From assembly GCF_033115175.1 (NCBI RefSeq), contig NC_084836.1, positions 64,471,097-64,535,096 on the forward strand: 64,000 bases of DNA. The letters run 5' to 3'. Under the pieces are notes generated by a model. The model was not told the DNA's origin and searched no databases. It was given only the letters and a program-made list of their open reading frames with translations. Position numbers and translations under genes: made by a program. Shown piece after piece: positions 1 to 24,418 of the stretch. The first letter of the stretch is position 1. Each line of letters starts with the position of its first letter. Source of the DNA: Lepus europaeus (taxonomy: Eukaryota > Chordata > Mammalia > Lagomorpha > Leporidae).

Positions 1-153
1 CAAAAGGAGAAAGGTGGGCAGGGGGGAGCAGGACACTGAGAAAATGGGAGGGACCTGGGGCTCTTAGTCCTGGCTGCTTTTTCTCAGCACCCCCGTTGCA
101 TGGTGGAAGCTTCAGGTGAGAAGCACTCGGCACTCTTGCTGTCTCTCTTCCAG

Positions 154-14582
<14,429 letters not shown>

Positions 14583-15605
14583 GAACTGCATTTCCTCTGC
14601 CCCACATCTCTTGCTGCTCCTCCCCCCTCCCCACGTCATGATGCTGCTCTCCAAGGGTGGGAGTGAGAGTGGGAGGTGAGAGCCTCACAAGGACATGCAA
14701 GGGCACCACGGAGTCAGATCAGATGCTGGCCATAGTTCCGAGCAGGATCCCCGGGGCTACCTGCTGGGCCCGAGGTGTGGGCTTCTGGGGGCAGGACAGG
14801 ATGGTAGCAGGTGCTGGAAGATGCTCAGGCAGGGCTTCTTGCCAGCTTGGAAGGACTGTAGCATTTGAATACCAGGTAAGGCTGAGCTAGTGTACCCTGG
14901 CACCGGCCCTTGGTGGGGAGCACAGAGGCATAGCGGGACTCTGTTTTTCTGACTCAGCCCACCCAGGGAAGCTGTACCCTGAGGATGGCGGTAGGAGGTA
15001 GCCCTGCTCTTCTCACTAGGCTCATCCCTTGCTCCGCCCCCTCAGCTGGCCGAGTGCATCTCTCCCACAAGATGACTCAGCCAATCCACTGTGGCTGTGA
15101 AGCTTTGTACACTGACTCAAGCTGCTTAGTCTCCACTTCCCCAACACTTAGGGGACAGATTGCCACTGGAGGCCAGGGAGGGCAGGGATGCCAGGAATTT
15201 AGGAATTGGTTTCAACGGCACTGGGTAGAGTTCAGGGATTTCTGGAAGAAGACAAGGGTTGGGTCTTGCCTATTTTTCTACTACACTGTCATCCTCCTTC
15301 TTTTATACACTGTATTTACCTGAAGGGAAGGCTTCTTTCTCTTCCTTGGGAGTGGAGCTGGGCAAAGACCAAGTCCCTGGAACTTCATGCCTCGAAGGTT
15401 TAACATAAGACCCTGGACAGCCTCACACCTTTGCTGCCCCCAGGGGTAACTGCCATTTCACTAAGATGTGCTTCCGGTGTAACTCGAGGTGGATGAAGGT
15501 GAGGCCCAGGCACGTGGCTGCTTCGTGGCTGCTGTGTCAGCACAACAGCCCCTCGCGGCCCTTCCCAGCAGCAACAGCTAATAAACTTCATGCTGGCCTG
15601 GAAGC
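14583..15605 (+). other. STAT2: STAT2 3'UTR
   Basis: Non-coding sequence from the TAG to an AATAAA at 15580-15585. No repeat is recognisable in it. The first SINE begins at 15679, just past the expected cleavage site, so the UTR appears to be SINE-free. Confidence 0.75.
15580..15585 (+). terminator. STAT2: STAT2 polyadenylation signal AATAAA
   Basis: Canonical AATAAA about 1.0 kb after the STAT2 stop, followed by T/GT-containing sequence. It is the only canonical hexamer noticed before the next SINE. Confidence 0.75.
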
Positions 15606-15678
15606 TTTCATCTCTGCAGTCTTTACTTCTCTTCTCACAAAGGCCAATGTACTGAGGCACATCAAGACACAGGAACAA

Positions 15679-16031
15679 GCCGGCGCCGTGGCTTAACAGG
15701 CTAATCCTCCACCTTGCAGCGCCGGCACACCGGGTTCTAGTCCCGGTTGGGGCACCGGATTCTATCCAGGTTGCTCCTCTTCCAGGCCAGCTCTCTGCTA
15801 TAGCCTGGGAAGGCAGTGGAGGATGGCCCAAGTCCTTGGGCCCTGTACCTGCATGGGAGACCAGGAGAAGCACCTGGCTCCTGGCTTTGGATCAGCGAGA
15901 TGCGCCGTCCGCAGCGGCCATTGGAGGGTGAACCAACGGCAAAAAGGAAGACCTTTCTGTCTGTCTCTCTCTCACTATCCACTCTGCCTGTCAAAAAAAA
16001 AAAGGAATAAAAACTTCTAAAAAAAAAAAAA
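15679..16031 (+). mobile_element. C-SINE, young, with a double A-tail
   Basis: Duplication AAGACACAGGAACAA at 15664-15678 and 16032-16046. After the first A-run comes GGAATAAAAACTTCT (16004-16018), then a second A-run that meets the target duplication. Confidence 0.93.
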
Positions 16032-16537
16032 AAGACACAGGAACAAGGTAGGCAAGCCGAGGCCTGTCTTCCACACACCCCAGTATGCCCCACTCCTCAC
16101 GGTTCTTCCCTCTCTGTTGGGAGCAGCTCCTCCTGTCCCTTAGCCTTGCTGTGGCTGTGACTATGTATGTGTCAGGGAAGAGGAAGAGTGGTGGCTATTT
16201 AACTGTCCCGCTGTCACTCTGCTGGGTGGTGGCAAAGCCAAGACGGGAACCTGGGGCTGGGCAACTCTAAAGCCTACATTCTCAATGCTGTGACTTTGGG
16301 GAAAAGGAAAGGAAACAACCACTAGCCCCTTCTCCTATTTTTTTTTTCCAAAAATGTTTTGGCTCCCCTTGGGTAACCAAATTCTCTTGAAGATGTCCAC
16401 GGCTTTCCTTTATGGAAGAATCCTATTGGTTTGGGAGATGGACTTTCATCTTCCGGGAGCACCCTTCCTACTCAGAACTCAGCTGTTGGATCCCACAGTC
16501 CTCAGGGCTCCGTTTATGGCCAGATATACTCTTTTTA

Positions 16538-16779
16538 TTTATTTATTATTATTTTTTTTATTTTTGACAGGCAGAGTGGACAGTAGAGGGAGACAGAGAG
16601 AAAGGTCTTCCTTTTTGCCGTTGGTTCACCCTCCAATGGCCGCCGCGGTAGGCGCGCTGCGGCCGGCGCACCGCGCTGTTCCAATGGCAGGAGCCAGGTG
16701 CTTCTCCTGGTCTCCCATGGGGTGCAGGGCCCAAGAACTTGGGCCATCCTCCACTGCACCCCCTGGCCACAGCAGAGAG
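16538..16779 (-). mobile_element. C-SINE, 5'-truncated
   Basis: A perfect 21-bp duplication at 16517-16537 and 16780-16800. The head region beyond CACAGCAGAGAG is absent, a LINE-like 5' truncation. Confidence 0.93.
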
Positions 16780-16795
16780 TGGCCAGATATACTCT

Positions 16796-17091
16796 TTTTA
16801 AAAAGATTTATTTGAAAGAGTTAGAGAGAGAGAGGGAGAGACAGACAGATCTTCCATCCACTGATTTACTTCCCAAATTTCTGTAACAGCCAGGGCAGGA
16901 GCCAGGAGTTTCATCCGGGTCTCCCACGTGGATGCAGGGACCCAAGGACTTGAGCCATCTTTACTGCTTTCCCAAGTACATTAGCAGGGAGCTGGATTGG
17001 AAGTGGAGCAGCCAGGATTCAAACCGGGGCCCATATGAGATGCCAGCATCGCAGGCAGTAGCTTTACCTGCTATGCCACAGCGCTGGCCCC
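16796..17091 (-). mobile_element. C-SINE, older subfamily
   Basis: TTTTTAAAAAGATTTATTTG to CACAGCGCTGGCCCC. Confidence 0.88.
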
Positions 17092-17354
17092 TGGCTAGAT
17101 AAATTCTTGGCCAAGAAAGCTGGGAGAGAGCCAATGGATCAAGAAGTGAGTGACCCCAGGTATGCCCCCACTTCCTAATCTCAAGCTGTTCTATTTGCTC
17201 AGCCACATAGAGATTAATGTCAGAAAGATCCTGGTTTATGCCAGGGGCTCCTAAGAAAGTAATATTTTCCATGTTAGTCTTCAGAGGAGAAGCAAAGGAT
17301 GAGAACTGAAGTCCCTTGACCCTTCTTTCCCAACTGAGCCTAGAAATTAGACTC

Positions 17355-17649
17355 TCATAGGCACATAAATAAGTCTTTATTGGAAAAAATACATAATTCA
17401 GTATAAATATAATAAATAATCCTCGAACTGCTCCCATGAGAATAAATAGTCCCAGAGTTTCCCCTCCCACCTAATAAATACTCAGCTTTGTCATAAGTCA
17501 GCATCATAAGTCAGTCAGTTGATAAATTTTTCAACATTTGCAAGTCCACTGGAAGTGATGGACTATTACTGCACAGTTGTCTGGGGCACTAGATTTGTCT
17601 TGGCACCACTGAGCCAAGAGCTCTGGGTGCCATCCTCAAGCTGGGGGCC
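17355..17649 (-). other. IL23A: IL23A 3'UTR with AU-rich elements
   Basis: About 290 nt after the stop. On the minus strand ATTTA pentamers lie at 17527-17523, 17479-17475, 17447-17443, 17417-17413, 17408-17404 and 17370-17366 (the last beyond the poly(A) signal). The nonamer TTATTTATT is exact at 17419-17411. Such elements recruit TTP/ZFP36 and speed decay of cytokine mRNAs. AATAAA on the minus strand is at 17381-17376. Confidence 0.85.
17376..17381 (-). terminator. IL23A: IL23A polyadenylation signal
   Basis: TTTATT on the plus strand, that is AATAAA in the IL23A sense, about 270 nt after its stop and just after the AU-rich cluster. Confidence 0.75.
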
Positions 17650-18693
17650 TTAGGGGCTCAGAGTGGCTGCTCCATGGGCAAAGACTCGGGCAGCCACGGC
17701 CAGAAAGGCCTGGAGGCTGCGAAGGATCTTGAAGCGGAGAAGGAGGCGCTGCCATGGCTGGCTGGGATGGAGGCTCGGGGTCTGCGGAGTCTCCTGGTGG
17801 TGACCCTCAGGCTGAATGGACACAGGACATGGTCAGAGAGGGCTCAAGTTCCTTAGCCCCGCAGCCTCTGCCTCTGCCCCCTGTAAGCCCCCATCCTCCA
17901 GGCCCCTAGTTCATACCTGCAGGAGTTGGCTGAGGCCCAGGAGAGAGGCGTGAAGCTGACCCACAGGGCCATCAGGGAGGAGAGCCGGCTCCCCTGTGAA
18001 AATGTCTGAGCCCAGCAGCTTCTCGTAAAAAACCAAACCCTGGCGGATCCTCTGCAGGCAGAACTAGAGAGAGGGGAGGGATGAATGAGGACAGAACACC
18101 TTCTTCTTCCCCCATTCGCTGAAGACCCACCCAGCTCCTCTCAGGTATCAGATGCAATGTCTAGTTCACCATGGTGCTAGCCACGGTCCCAGCCCTCTCT
18201 TCCGCATGGCCCAGGCTCATCTGAGTGGTACCTGAGTGTTGTCCCTGAGTCCCTGGGGGTCACAGCCATCTTCACACTGGATACGGGGGACGTCGTCACT
18301 GCTAGTTTCTTCATCTCCTTCTTCTCTTAGTAGCTCCTGGAATGGAGGAGGGGAGAAGGAAAAACAAAGACAATAAGAACTTGTGTACCACATCTGGACC
18401 TGCAAGTCTATGAGCCCCCTCTAACTCCTGTTGGCCTTCAATCCTCCAGCTTCCTCCTAAGGCCAAGAGTGTCCCACTGCAGTCTTGGAGCTGGGGGAGG
18501 CTCCTGTTTGGTCCCAGAAGCTGCCACTCACCATGTGTCCCATCAGGGGATGTGCACTCCAGGCCAGTGTGCAGAGCTTCTGGGAGAGCTGCTGGCACTG
18601 AGTCCAGGCAGGGCTGCTGTCCCCAGGCACAGCCCGGCCCTGAGCAGTCCAGAGCAGCAGCAACAGCAGCATCCCAGCTTTGAGCCCCAGCAT
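17650..18693 (-). CDS. IL23A: IL23A, interleukin-23 p19 subunit
   Basis: p19 is a secreted four-helix cytokine that pairs with IL12B (p40) as IL-23, made by dendritic cells and macrophages to sustain Th17 responses. Coding exons, minus strand: 18693-18532, 18336-18232, 18063-17917 and 17811-17650 (TAA at 17652-17650). All have GT/AG borders and give 576 nt, 191 aa. The protein starts [19 protein letters not shown], a clear signal peptide with cleavage expected near AQGRAVP. It contains [32 protein letters not shown] and [14 protein letters not shown] and ends GAATLSP, matching the human protein nearly throughout. Remembered human p19 is 189 aa; the two extra residues are around the exon 1/2 junction and the acidic segment ([18 protein letters not shown]). 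The start is the only Met preceding the signal peptide. The gene is transcribed toward STAT2 and away from PAN2. Confidence 0.97.
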
Positions 18694-18910
18694 CCCGTTG
18701 CCTGCTTCTCAAATCGGGTTGGCTCCGGGATTGCCCCAGTCCTTAGGGAATCTCTGCCCACTTCCCCTCGCTCTGAGCCCGATGCTGTCTGTCCTGAGCT
18801 GCTTCCTGTTGTTTTTCTCCCTTTGCCTCAGAGTCTCTTTTTAAGGTCCCTGCATTGCAAGGCCCGCCCTCCATCCTAGCAGGTGACTCACAGCAGGTGG
18901 GATTCCCCTC
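18694..18910 (-). promoter_or_regulatory. IL23A: IL23A proximal promoter: TATA-like box, AP-1 site, kappaB site
   Basis: Upstream of the IL23A ATG (increasing coordinates) there is a minus-strand TTAAAAAG, TATA-like, near 18836-18845. A perfect AP-1 site TGACTCA follows at 18884-18890, then a perfect kappaB decamer GGGATTCCCC at 18899-18908, 8 bp beyond. The family is known to be induced by NF-kB (c-Rel/RelA) and AP-1. The TSS is inferred near 18810. Confidence 0.7.
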
Positions 18911-19464
18911 CCTGCATCATCCTCTGTTTGTGGAGAGCCCAGGTATGCAGCCCAGTGGCAGGGGAAGTGGTGTGGTGGCTGTGGTTGGAGGTCTGGAATG
19001 GGACACATGTGTGTAGTGCTCTTCAGGAATCTAAGTGGCTGTCAAAGCGTGTGCGTGGCGGGGAGGAACGGACATTTAAATCACTCTGATCTCAAGTTCC
19101 TTCCTGTGTAATCGTCCCCTGATCTCTCTGCCTCTCAAAGCTGTACCACTACCGCACCCCAAACCTAATTTCCTCACTTCCTCTTGCTTGAGGAAAAACC
19201 AAAACAGAGAAGCACTCAGTCATCTCCCAACGGGATGGTGAGCTCAGTTGGGAATGCAATTTGGTTCCTACCTCATGCCTGCTATCTAAGAATTAGGGAA
19301 CTTCTTTTTCTCCACGGAAACAATGTTATTTTCATGAGACTCCCTGGTTTCCTCGGAGGAGGGAACGTAGGAGAAGATGCTTTGTGAGCTGGGAAGCCAC
19401 ACAAGTGTTCTGATTTTGCCCTCCTGCTCAGGCCTCTTTGCGTGAGGTTTGGAGGGCTCCTGTG
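18909..19464. other. IL23A upstream flank, unique
   Basis: Non-repetitive sequence without an ORF of interest, followed by the SINE at 19474. It may hold further IL23A control sites, none of which is as clear as the AP-1/kappaB pair. Confidence 0.5.
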
Positions 19465-19473
19465 GGGAACATC

Positions 19474-19822
19474 TTTTTTTTTTTTTTTTTTTTTTTTTGA
19501 CAGGCAGAGTGGACAGTGAGAGAGACAGAGAGAAAGGTCTTCCTTTTGCCGTTGGTTCACCCTCCAATGGCCGCCGCGGTTGGCACGCTGCGGCCGGCGC
19601 ACTGCGCTGATCCGATGGCAGGAGCCAGGTACTTCTCCTGGTCTCCCATGGGGTGCAGGGCCCAAGCACTTGGCCCATCCTCCACTGCACTCCTGGGCCA
19701 TAGCAGAGAGCTGGCCTGGAAGAGGGGCAACCGGGGTAGAATCCGGCGCCCCGACCGGGACTAGAACCTGGTGTGCCGGCGCTGCAAGGCGGAGGATTAG
19801 CCTAGTGAGCCACGGCGCCGGC
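19474..19822 (-). mobile_element. C-SINE, young, upstream of IL23A
   Basis: Duplication GGGAACATC at 19465-19473 and 19823-19831. T-tail of about 25. Confidence 0.95.
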
Positions 19823-20439
19823 GGGAACATCTGATTCTTCAACCTTCATTGCCCAAGATTCAGGGGAGGGTTTTCAGGACACCAGGGTAAGCAAGGCTGG
19901 GAGTCTAACCTGGATTGCCAGCCCCCAGCCCCTTCCCCATGGCTAAGCAGCCCCAGAGTTCTGGGTAGCTGAGAAGGCACGGTGTCCAGGACCCTGCCCA
20001 GCCTGTTGCATCTGTGGGTAAAATCCGCTGACCGATTTCATCACCTCCCTGATGCAACATTCAGTGAAACAACTGCTAGTGGAAGGCTGGGTGTGGGAGT
20101 GGAGGGTGGTCCAGGGCTGGGGCTGCCCCAGCCCTAGTGGAGGGTTCCAGAACAATTTGGACGTCAGAATGAGGCTCTGGGTGACCACACAGCTGGCTCT
20201 CAATGCCTTCCCAAAAGGTTGACCTTTTGCCCTCTGTGAAGGTCTCTCTTCCCTCAGACCCATTCAAAACTGCACAGTGAAACTTCTGGTGCAAATATTA
20301 CAGTCTGGCAAATCCAGCGTTTGGATGAAACATTTCCAGCAACAAGTTAGCTCAGTTTGGGCGAGAAATGGTTTGCCTTTCCCTACATAAAATGCACACA
20401 AGTGAAATCAGGACATTAGAAGGAAGGGCGTAGGGGACT

Positions 20440-20765
20440 TCATCTCATTATGTAATGTCTCCTATGCTTTTCCCGCCCCTGTCCCCGTCCCCACTCTGGG
20501 AGCCCTAAAGGACAGAAGATGAAAGGTGAAGAGGAGAGGGAGGAAGTGGAGCCCTAAGGGACGAGGTGAGAGGGACAAGGGTGAGCTGGAGGCTGGGGCT
20601 CTGCCCTTTGTTTCACTTCCTGCTGCTGCAGTTCAGCAGGGGCAGGGTTGATGGGAGTGACTGTGGGACTGCTGTGTGAACAGGAAGTGCTTCCAGGATT
20701 ACATCTGACCTGGAGCTGCAAGGAGCACTTGACGTCAGCTGAGCCTCAACCGCTATGCAAATCAC
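20440..20765. promoter_or_regulatory. Candidate immune enhancer between IL23A and PAN2
   Basis: A repeat-poor block about 1.7 kb upstream of IL23A. It holds TTATGTAA (C/EBP or NFIL3 type) at 20448-20455, TTTCACTTCC (an ETS/IRF composite, TTTCNNTTCC) at 20611-20620, CAGGAAGTG (ETS) at 20681-20689, TGACGTCA (palindromic CRE) at 20730-20737 and ATGCAAAT (octamer) at 20755-20762. The motifs are read directly; enhancer activity is inference. Confidence 0.45.
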
Positions 20766-20844
20766 ATTCTCGAGACACTCCTAGGCAGGCCTTTCCAGCT
20801 GGATCCCCAGATTCCAAATCCGGCTGAAATTCCCCTAGGTGGTT

Positions 20845-21055
20845 AATACCAATGGCTAATCCAACACTCACTTTAGGCCAACGTCTTGGTCTAAGCACTT
20901 CTCAGGTGTTACCCTATTTCTCACAACAAGTCTGCAAGTTGGATATTGTCACTATCCCCATGTTACAGATGAAGAGAGTGAGCTCCAGATGGGCAACTTT
21001 CTGGAGAGCTACCAAGTGGCTAGAATTCCGGTGCAAACCATCCACCTCAGCCTGA
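20845..21055 (-). mobile_element. MIR-like fragment
   Basis: TCTAAGCACTTCTCAGGTGT through CCCATGTTACAGATGAAG, typical of a reversed MIR. Confidence 0.55.
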
Positions 21056-21061
21056 TCCTAC

Positions 21062-21345
21062 GTGTGTGTGTGTGTGTATTTGATTTATTTAACTTATTCA
21101 TTTGAAAGACAGCTTCTATCCTCTGGTTCATTCCTCAAATGCCCACAACAGTTGGGGCTGAACCAGCCCAAAGCCAGCAGCCAGCAATTCAGTTCAGGTT
21201 TCCCACGTGGGTGGCAGGGACCCACGTGCTTGAGCCATCACCCCTGTTTCCTAGGGTGTACTTTAGCAGGAAGTTGGAATTGGAAGTGGAGCTGAGATCT
21301 GAACCCAGGCACTCTGGAGTGGGCTGTGGCGTCAAGGCCCACCCT
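21062..21345 (-). mobile_element. Old C-SINE relative with a (GT)n at its tail
   Basis: (GT)8 at 21062-21077, then ATTTGATTTATTTAAC and an old body. It repeats the microsatellite-at-tail arrangement of 2010-2358. Confidence 0.72.
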
Positions 21346-21511
21346 CGAGCCTGCATGAGTCACTGAGTTACCGTGGATACTGCGAGGAGACACAGGAGCA
21401 TCTTTGCCTTATGGTTTTAAATAAAGTCCAAGCATCTCAGCCTGTATGCAGTCTTTCTCAATTTGAGACCTCAGGGGAGATTCCTCAAAGTGTAGAACTG
21501 TCTTCTAGATC

Positions 21512-21824
21512 TCTTCATTTATTTGAAAGAGTTACACAGAGAGAGGAGAGGCAGAGAGAGAGAGAGGTCTTCCATCCAATGGTTCACTCCCCAGATGGCC
21601 ACAATGGTCAGAGCTGCCGATCCGAAGCCAGGAGCCAGGAGCTTCCTCCGGGTCTCCCATGCAGGTGCAGGGGCCCAAGGACTTGGGCCATCTTCCACTG
21701 CTTTCCCAGGCCATAGCAGAGAGCTGGATAGGAAGTGGAGCAGCCGGGTCTTAAACTGGCACCCACTTGGGATGCCAGCACTCCAGGCCAGGGTGTTAAC
21801 CCACTGTGCCACAATGCCAGCCCC
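21512..21824 (-). mobile_element. C-SINE, older subfamily
   Basis: CTTCATTTATTTGAAAGAG to CACAATGCCAGCCCC. Confidence 0.88.
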
Positions 21825-22037
21825 TTTTTTTTTGAGAGAGAGAAGAGCTCCCATCTCTGCTGATTCAGTCCTCCAAATGCCTAATGACTGTTACTTGGGG
21901 GAAAAGCTGGGAGGCTGGAACTCAATCCAGGTCTTGGGTGGCAGGAACCCAGTAACTTGGATCATCTCTGTTGCCTCCCAGGGTCTGTATTAGCACAAAG
22001 TTGGAGTCAAGAGTGAAGCCAGGTGTTGAACCCAACC

Positions 22038-22317
22038 TTTTTTTTTTTTTTTTTTTTTTTTTGACAGGCAGAGTGGACAGTGAGAGAGAGAGACAGAGAG
22101 AAAGGTCTTCCTTTTGCCGTTGGTTCACCCTCCAATGGCCGCCGCGGTAGCGCGCTGCGGCCGGCGCACCGCGCTGTTCTGATGGCAGGAGCCAGGTGCT
22201 TCTCCTGGTCTCCCATGCGGGTGCAGGGCCCAAGCACTTGGGCCATCCTCCACTGCACTCCCCGTGTGCCGGCGCCGCAAGGCGGAGGATTAGCCTAGTG
22301 AGCCGCGGCGCCGGCCC
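22038..22317 (-). mobile_element. C-SINE, young, internally deleted, first unit of a dimer
   Basis: T-tail at 22038. The body jumps from CACTGCACTCC to CCGTGTGCCGG, losing the 60-70 bp around the usual AGAGAGCTGGCCTGG. Confidence 0.9.
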
Positions 22318-22646
22318 ATTTTTTTTTTTTTTGACAGGCAGAGTGGACAGTGAGAGAGAGAGACAGAGAGAAAGGTCTTCCTTTTCCGTTGGTTCACCCT
22401 CCAATGGCTGCTATGGCCAGCGCACTGCACCAATCCGAAGCCAGGAGCCAGGTGCTTCTCCTGGTCTCCCATGGGGGTGCAGGGCCCAAGCACTTGGGCC
22501 ATCCTCCACTGCACTCCCAGGCCACAGCAGAGAGCTGGCCTGGAAGAGGAGCAACCGGAACAGAATCCGGTGCCCCGACCGGGACTAGAACCCGGTGTGC
22601 CGGCACTGCAGGCAGAGGATTAGCCTATTGAGCCACGGCGCCGGCC
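22318..22646 (-). mobile_element. C-SINE, young, second unit of a dimer
   Basis: A complete copy. The duplication TGAACCCAACC lies at 22027-22037 and 22647-22657, so it flanks the two-unit array and not each unit. Confidence 0.9.
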
Positions 22647-22682
22647 TGAACCCAACCATTTTGATATAGAATGTGAGCATCT

Positions 22683-22990
22683 GGGGCCTGCGCTGTGGCA
22701 CAGCAAGTTAAGCCGCTGCCTGCAGTGCCAGCATCCCACAAGGGCCCCAGTTTGATCCCTGGCTGCTCCACTACCGATCCTGTTCCCTGCTAACAGAAGA
22801 TGGCCTGAGTGCTTGGGCCCCTGCACCCTTGTGGGAGACCTAGATGAAGCTCCTGGCTCCTGCTTGGGTCCGGCCCAGCCCTGGTCTTTGTGGCCATTTG
22901 GAAAGTGAACCAGCAGATGGAAGACTTCTGTCTCTGCCTATGCCTCTCCTCTGTGATTCTGCCTGTCAAATAAATAAAGTATTTTTAAAA
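22683..22990 (+). mobile_element. C-SINE, older subfamily, nested
   Basis: Head GGGGCCTGCGCTGTGGCAC, tail TCAAATAAATAAAG. It interrupts the old SINE after GAGCATCT. Confidence 0.88.
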
Positions 22991-23168
22991 TGTGATCTTA
23001 ACCACTAGGCCAAATGCCCACTCCTTGTAGGATTTTGACATCTAAGCACCTGTGTTAGATGAGTTTGAGAGACATCTGAGTTTGGGTGTTTTCCTCTTGG
23101 TCTAGAACCCCTTTGAGTCCCAGAGAAATTTAAATTCTTGGGTCTTTTTATGAAGGTCTAAATATTTT

Positions 23169-23448
23169 TATTTAAAGATTTATTTATTTGAAAGAGTTAT
23201 ACAGAAAGAGAGAGAGAGAGAGTCTTCCATCCGCTGGTTCACTCCACACTGATATGAAGCCAGGAGCTTCTTCAGGGTCTCCCACGCGGGTGCAGGGGCC
23301 CAAGGCCTTGGTCCATCTTCTTACTGCTTTCCCAGGCCATAGCAGAGAGCTGGATCGGAAGAGGCGCAGCCGGGACTAGAACCGGCGCCCATAGGGATGC
23401 CGGCGCTTCAGGCCAGGGCGTTAACCCGCTTCGCCACAGCGTCGGCCC
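23169..23448 (-). mobile_element. C-SINE, older subfamily
   Basis: Flanked by GGTCTAAATATTTT / GGTCTAAATACTTT. Confidence 0.9.
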
Positions 23449-24074
23449 ATGGTCTAAATACTTTAAACCTGCATCCTCCACAAAGCATGTCTTCCAGGGA
23501 GTCCCGCTCCATAGCCTTTAGAAACAGTAAAAAGTGCCCAGAGACATCTCCCAACCTGGAGTCTTTCAAGCTCACTGGCCCCAAGAATCCCTCGGCGTAA
23601 CTTCTGGTGGTAAATCCTAAGCGTGTTTGGAAGGCAAACGTCCCCGTTGGCTGTGGCCCCTTCTCTCTGAGGAATTACTGCACCAGCTAGGGAAATTTGT
23701 CAGCCGGGGAGCCCTATTCCCTGGGAATATTACAGGGCCTCTGGGGAGCAAGCAGTCACCGAAGGGAATTTTAGATGGATGCTTGTAGAATCGTAGCAGT
23801 GTTGGCCACTTGGGCCCTGTCAGGAGTGTGGCTCCTGCTTCCTTTTTTCTCACCCATATCTACACATGATAGGAAATACCAGCGAGTTTCGGGGGCAGCA
23901 GGGTCAGAGATGGCGGGGTGGCTCACCGGAGCGCCGCTTGGAGAGGGGGTGGACCAAGCCACGCCGGGAATACCCAGGAATCGCCCGCCAGCACCCTCCT
24001 TGGGCGCCCCTCAGTCTGACTTTCTAAAGTTACAGAGAGCACAAAGGTTCGCCTTCTAAGTCTAGGGCTAATTT
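23449..24074. other. PAN2 upstream flank, unique
   Basis: Unique sequence between the last SINE and the PAN2 promoter. No gene or repeat was recognised. Confidence 0.5.
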
Positions 24075-24300
24075 CGTTCCAATAGGGTTAAGCAAGAAGC
24101 TACTTTTCACACCACGGAAACGCCGGGCCCGCCTCCACTTGTCCCCCTCGGCACGCCGTAACTCCGTATCGCCCCGCTCTTGCGTCACACGCCTTCTCCG
24201 GGGCCGTCAGTACCTGGCTCCTTCCGATTGGCTCGACGTGTTCCAAACCCTTCCTGATTGGCAGCGTCAACTATGAGCCCGCCCTTCCTCCCGCCGTAAG
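24075..24300 (+). promoter_or_regulatory. PAN2: PAN2 promoter with CCAAT boxes
   Basis: A GC-rich, repeat-free region before PAN2. CCAAT lies at 24079-24083, and two inverted CCAAT boxes (ATTGG) at 24227-24231 and 24257-24261, 30 bp apart, suit NF-Y. A CRE-like TGCGTCA begins at 24181. The non-coding first exon is probably around 24,290-24,430, but its donor could not be fixed. The next acceptor is at 25020. Confidence 0.6.
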
Positions 24301-24418
24301 TTCGGTTGAGCTGGAGGCGCGGGGGAGAACTAGGGAAATTGGAATTTCCCACGCAGCTGACGGCGCTCGCTCTCGTACTACTCGTTTTAATTCCACGCGC
24401 TCCAAAATATCCGCCATG

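Larger units (their letters stand above)
21825..23023 (-). mobile_element. Old C-SINE relative broken into three pieces
   Basis: Host pieces at 21825-22037, 22647-22682 and 22991-23023 (ending CCAAATGCCCACTCC). They are interrupted by a young minus-strand SINE pair and by a plus-strand SINE. Confidence 0.8.

Noticed and set aside
87-116. Exon-like stretch CAG|CACCCC...CTTCAG|GTGAG before the first STAT2 exon
   Set aside because: Its translation does not match the STAT2 residues expected there (..LNELDKRRK), so the splice-like borders are probably chance.
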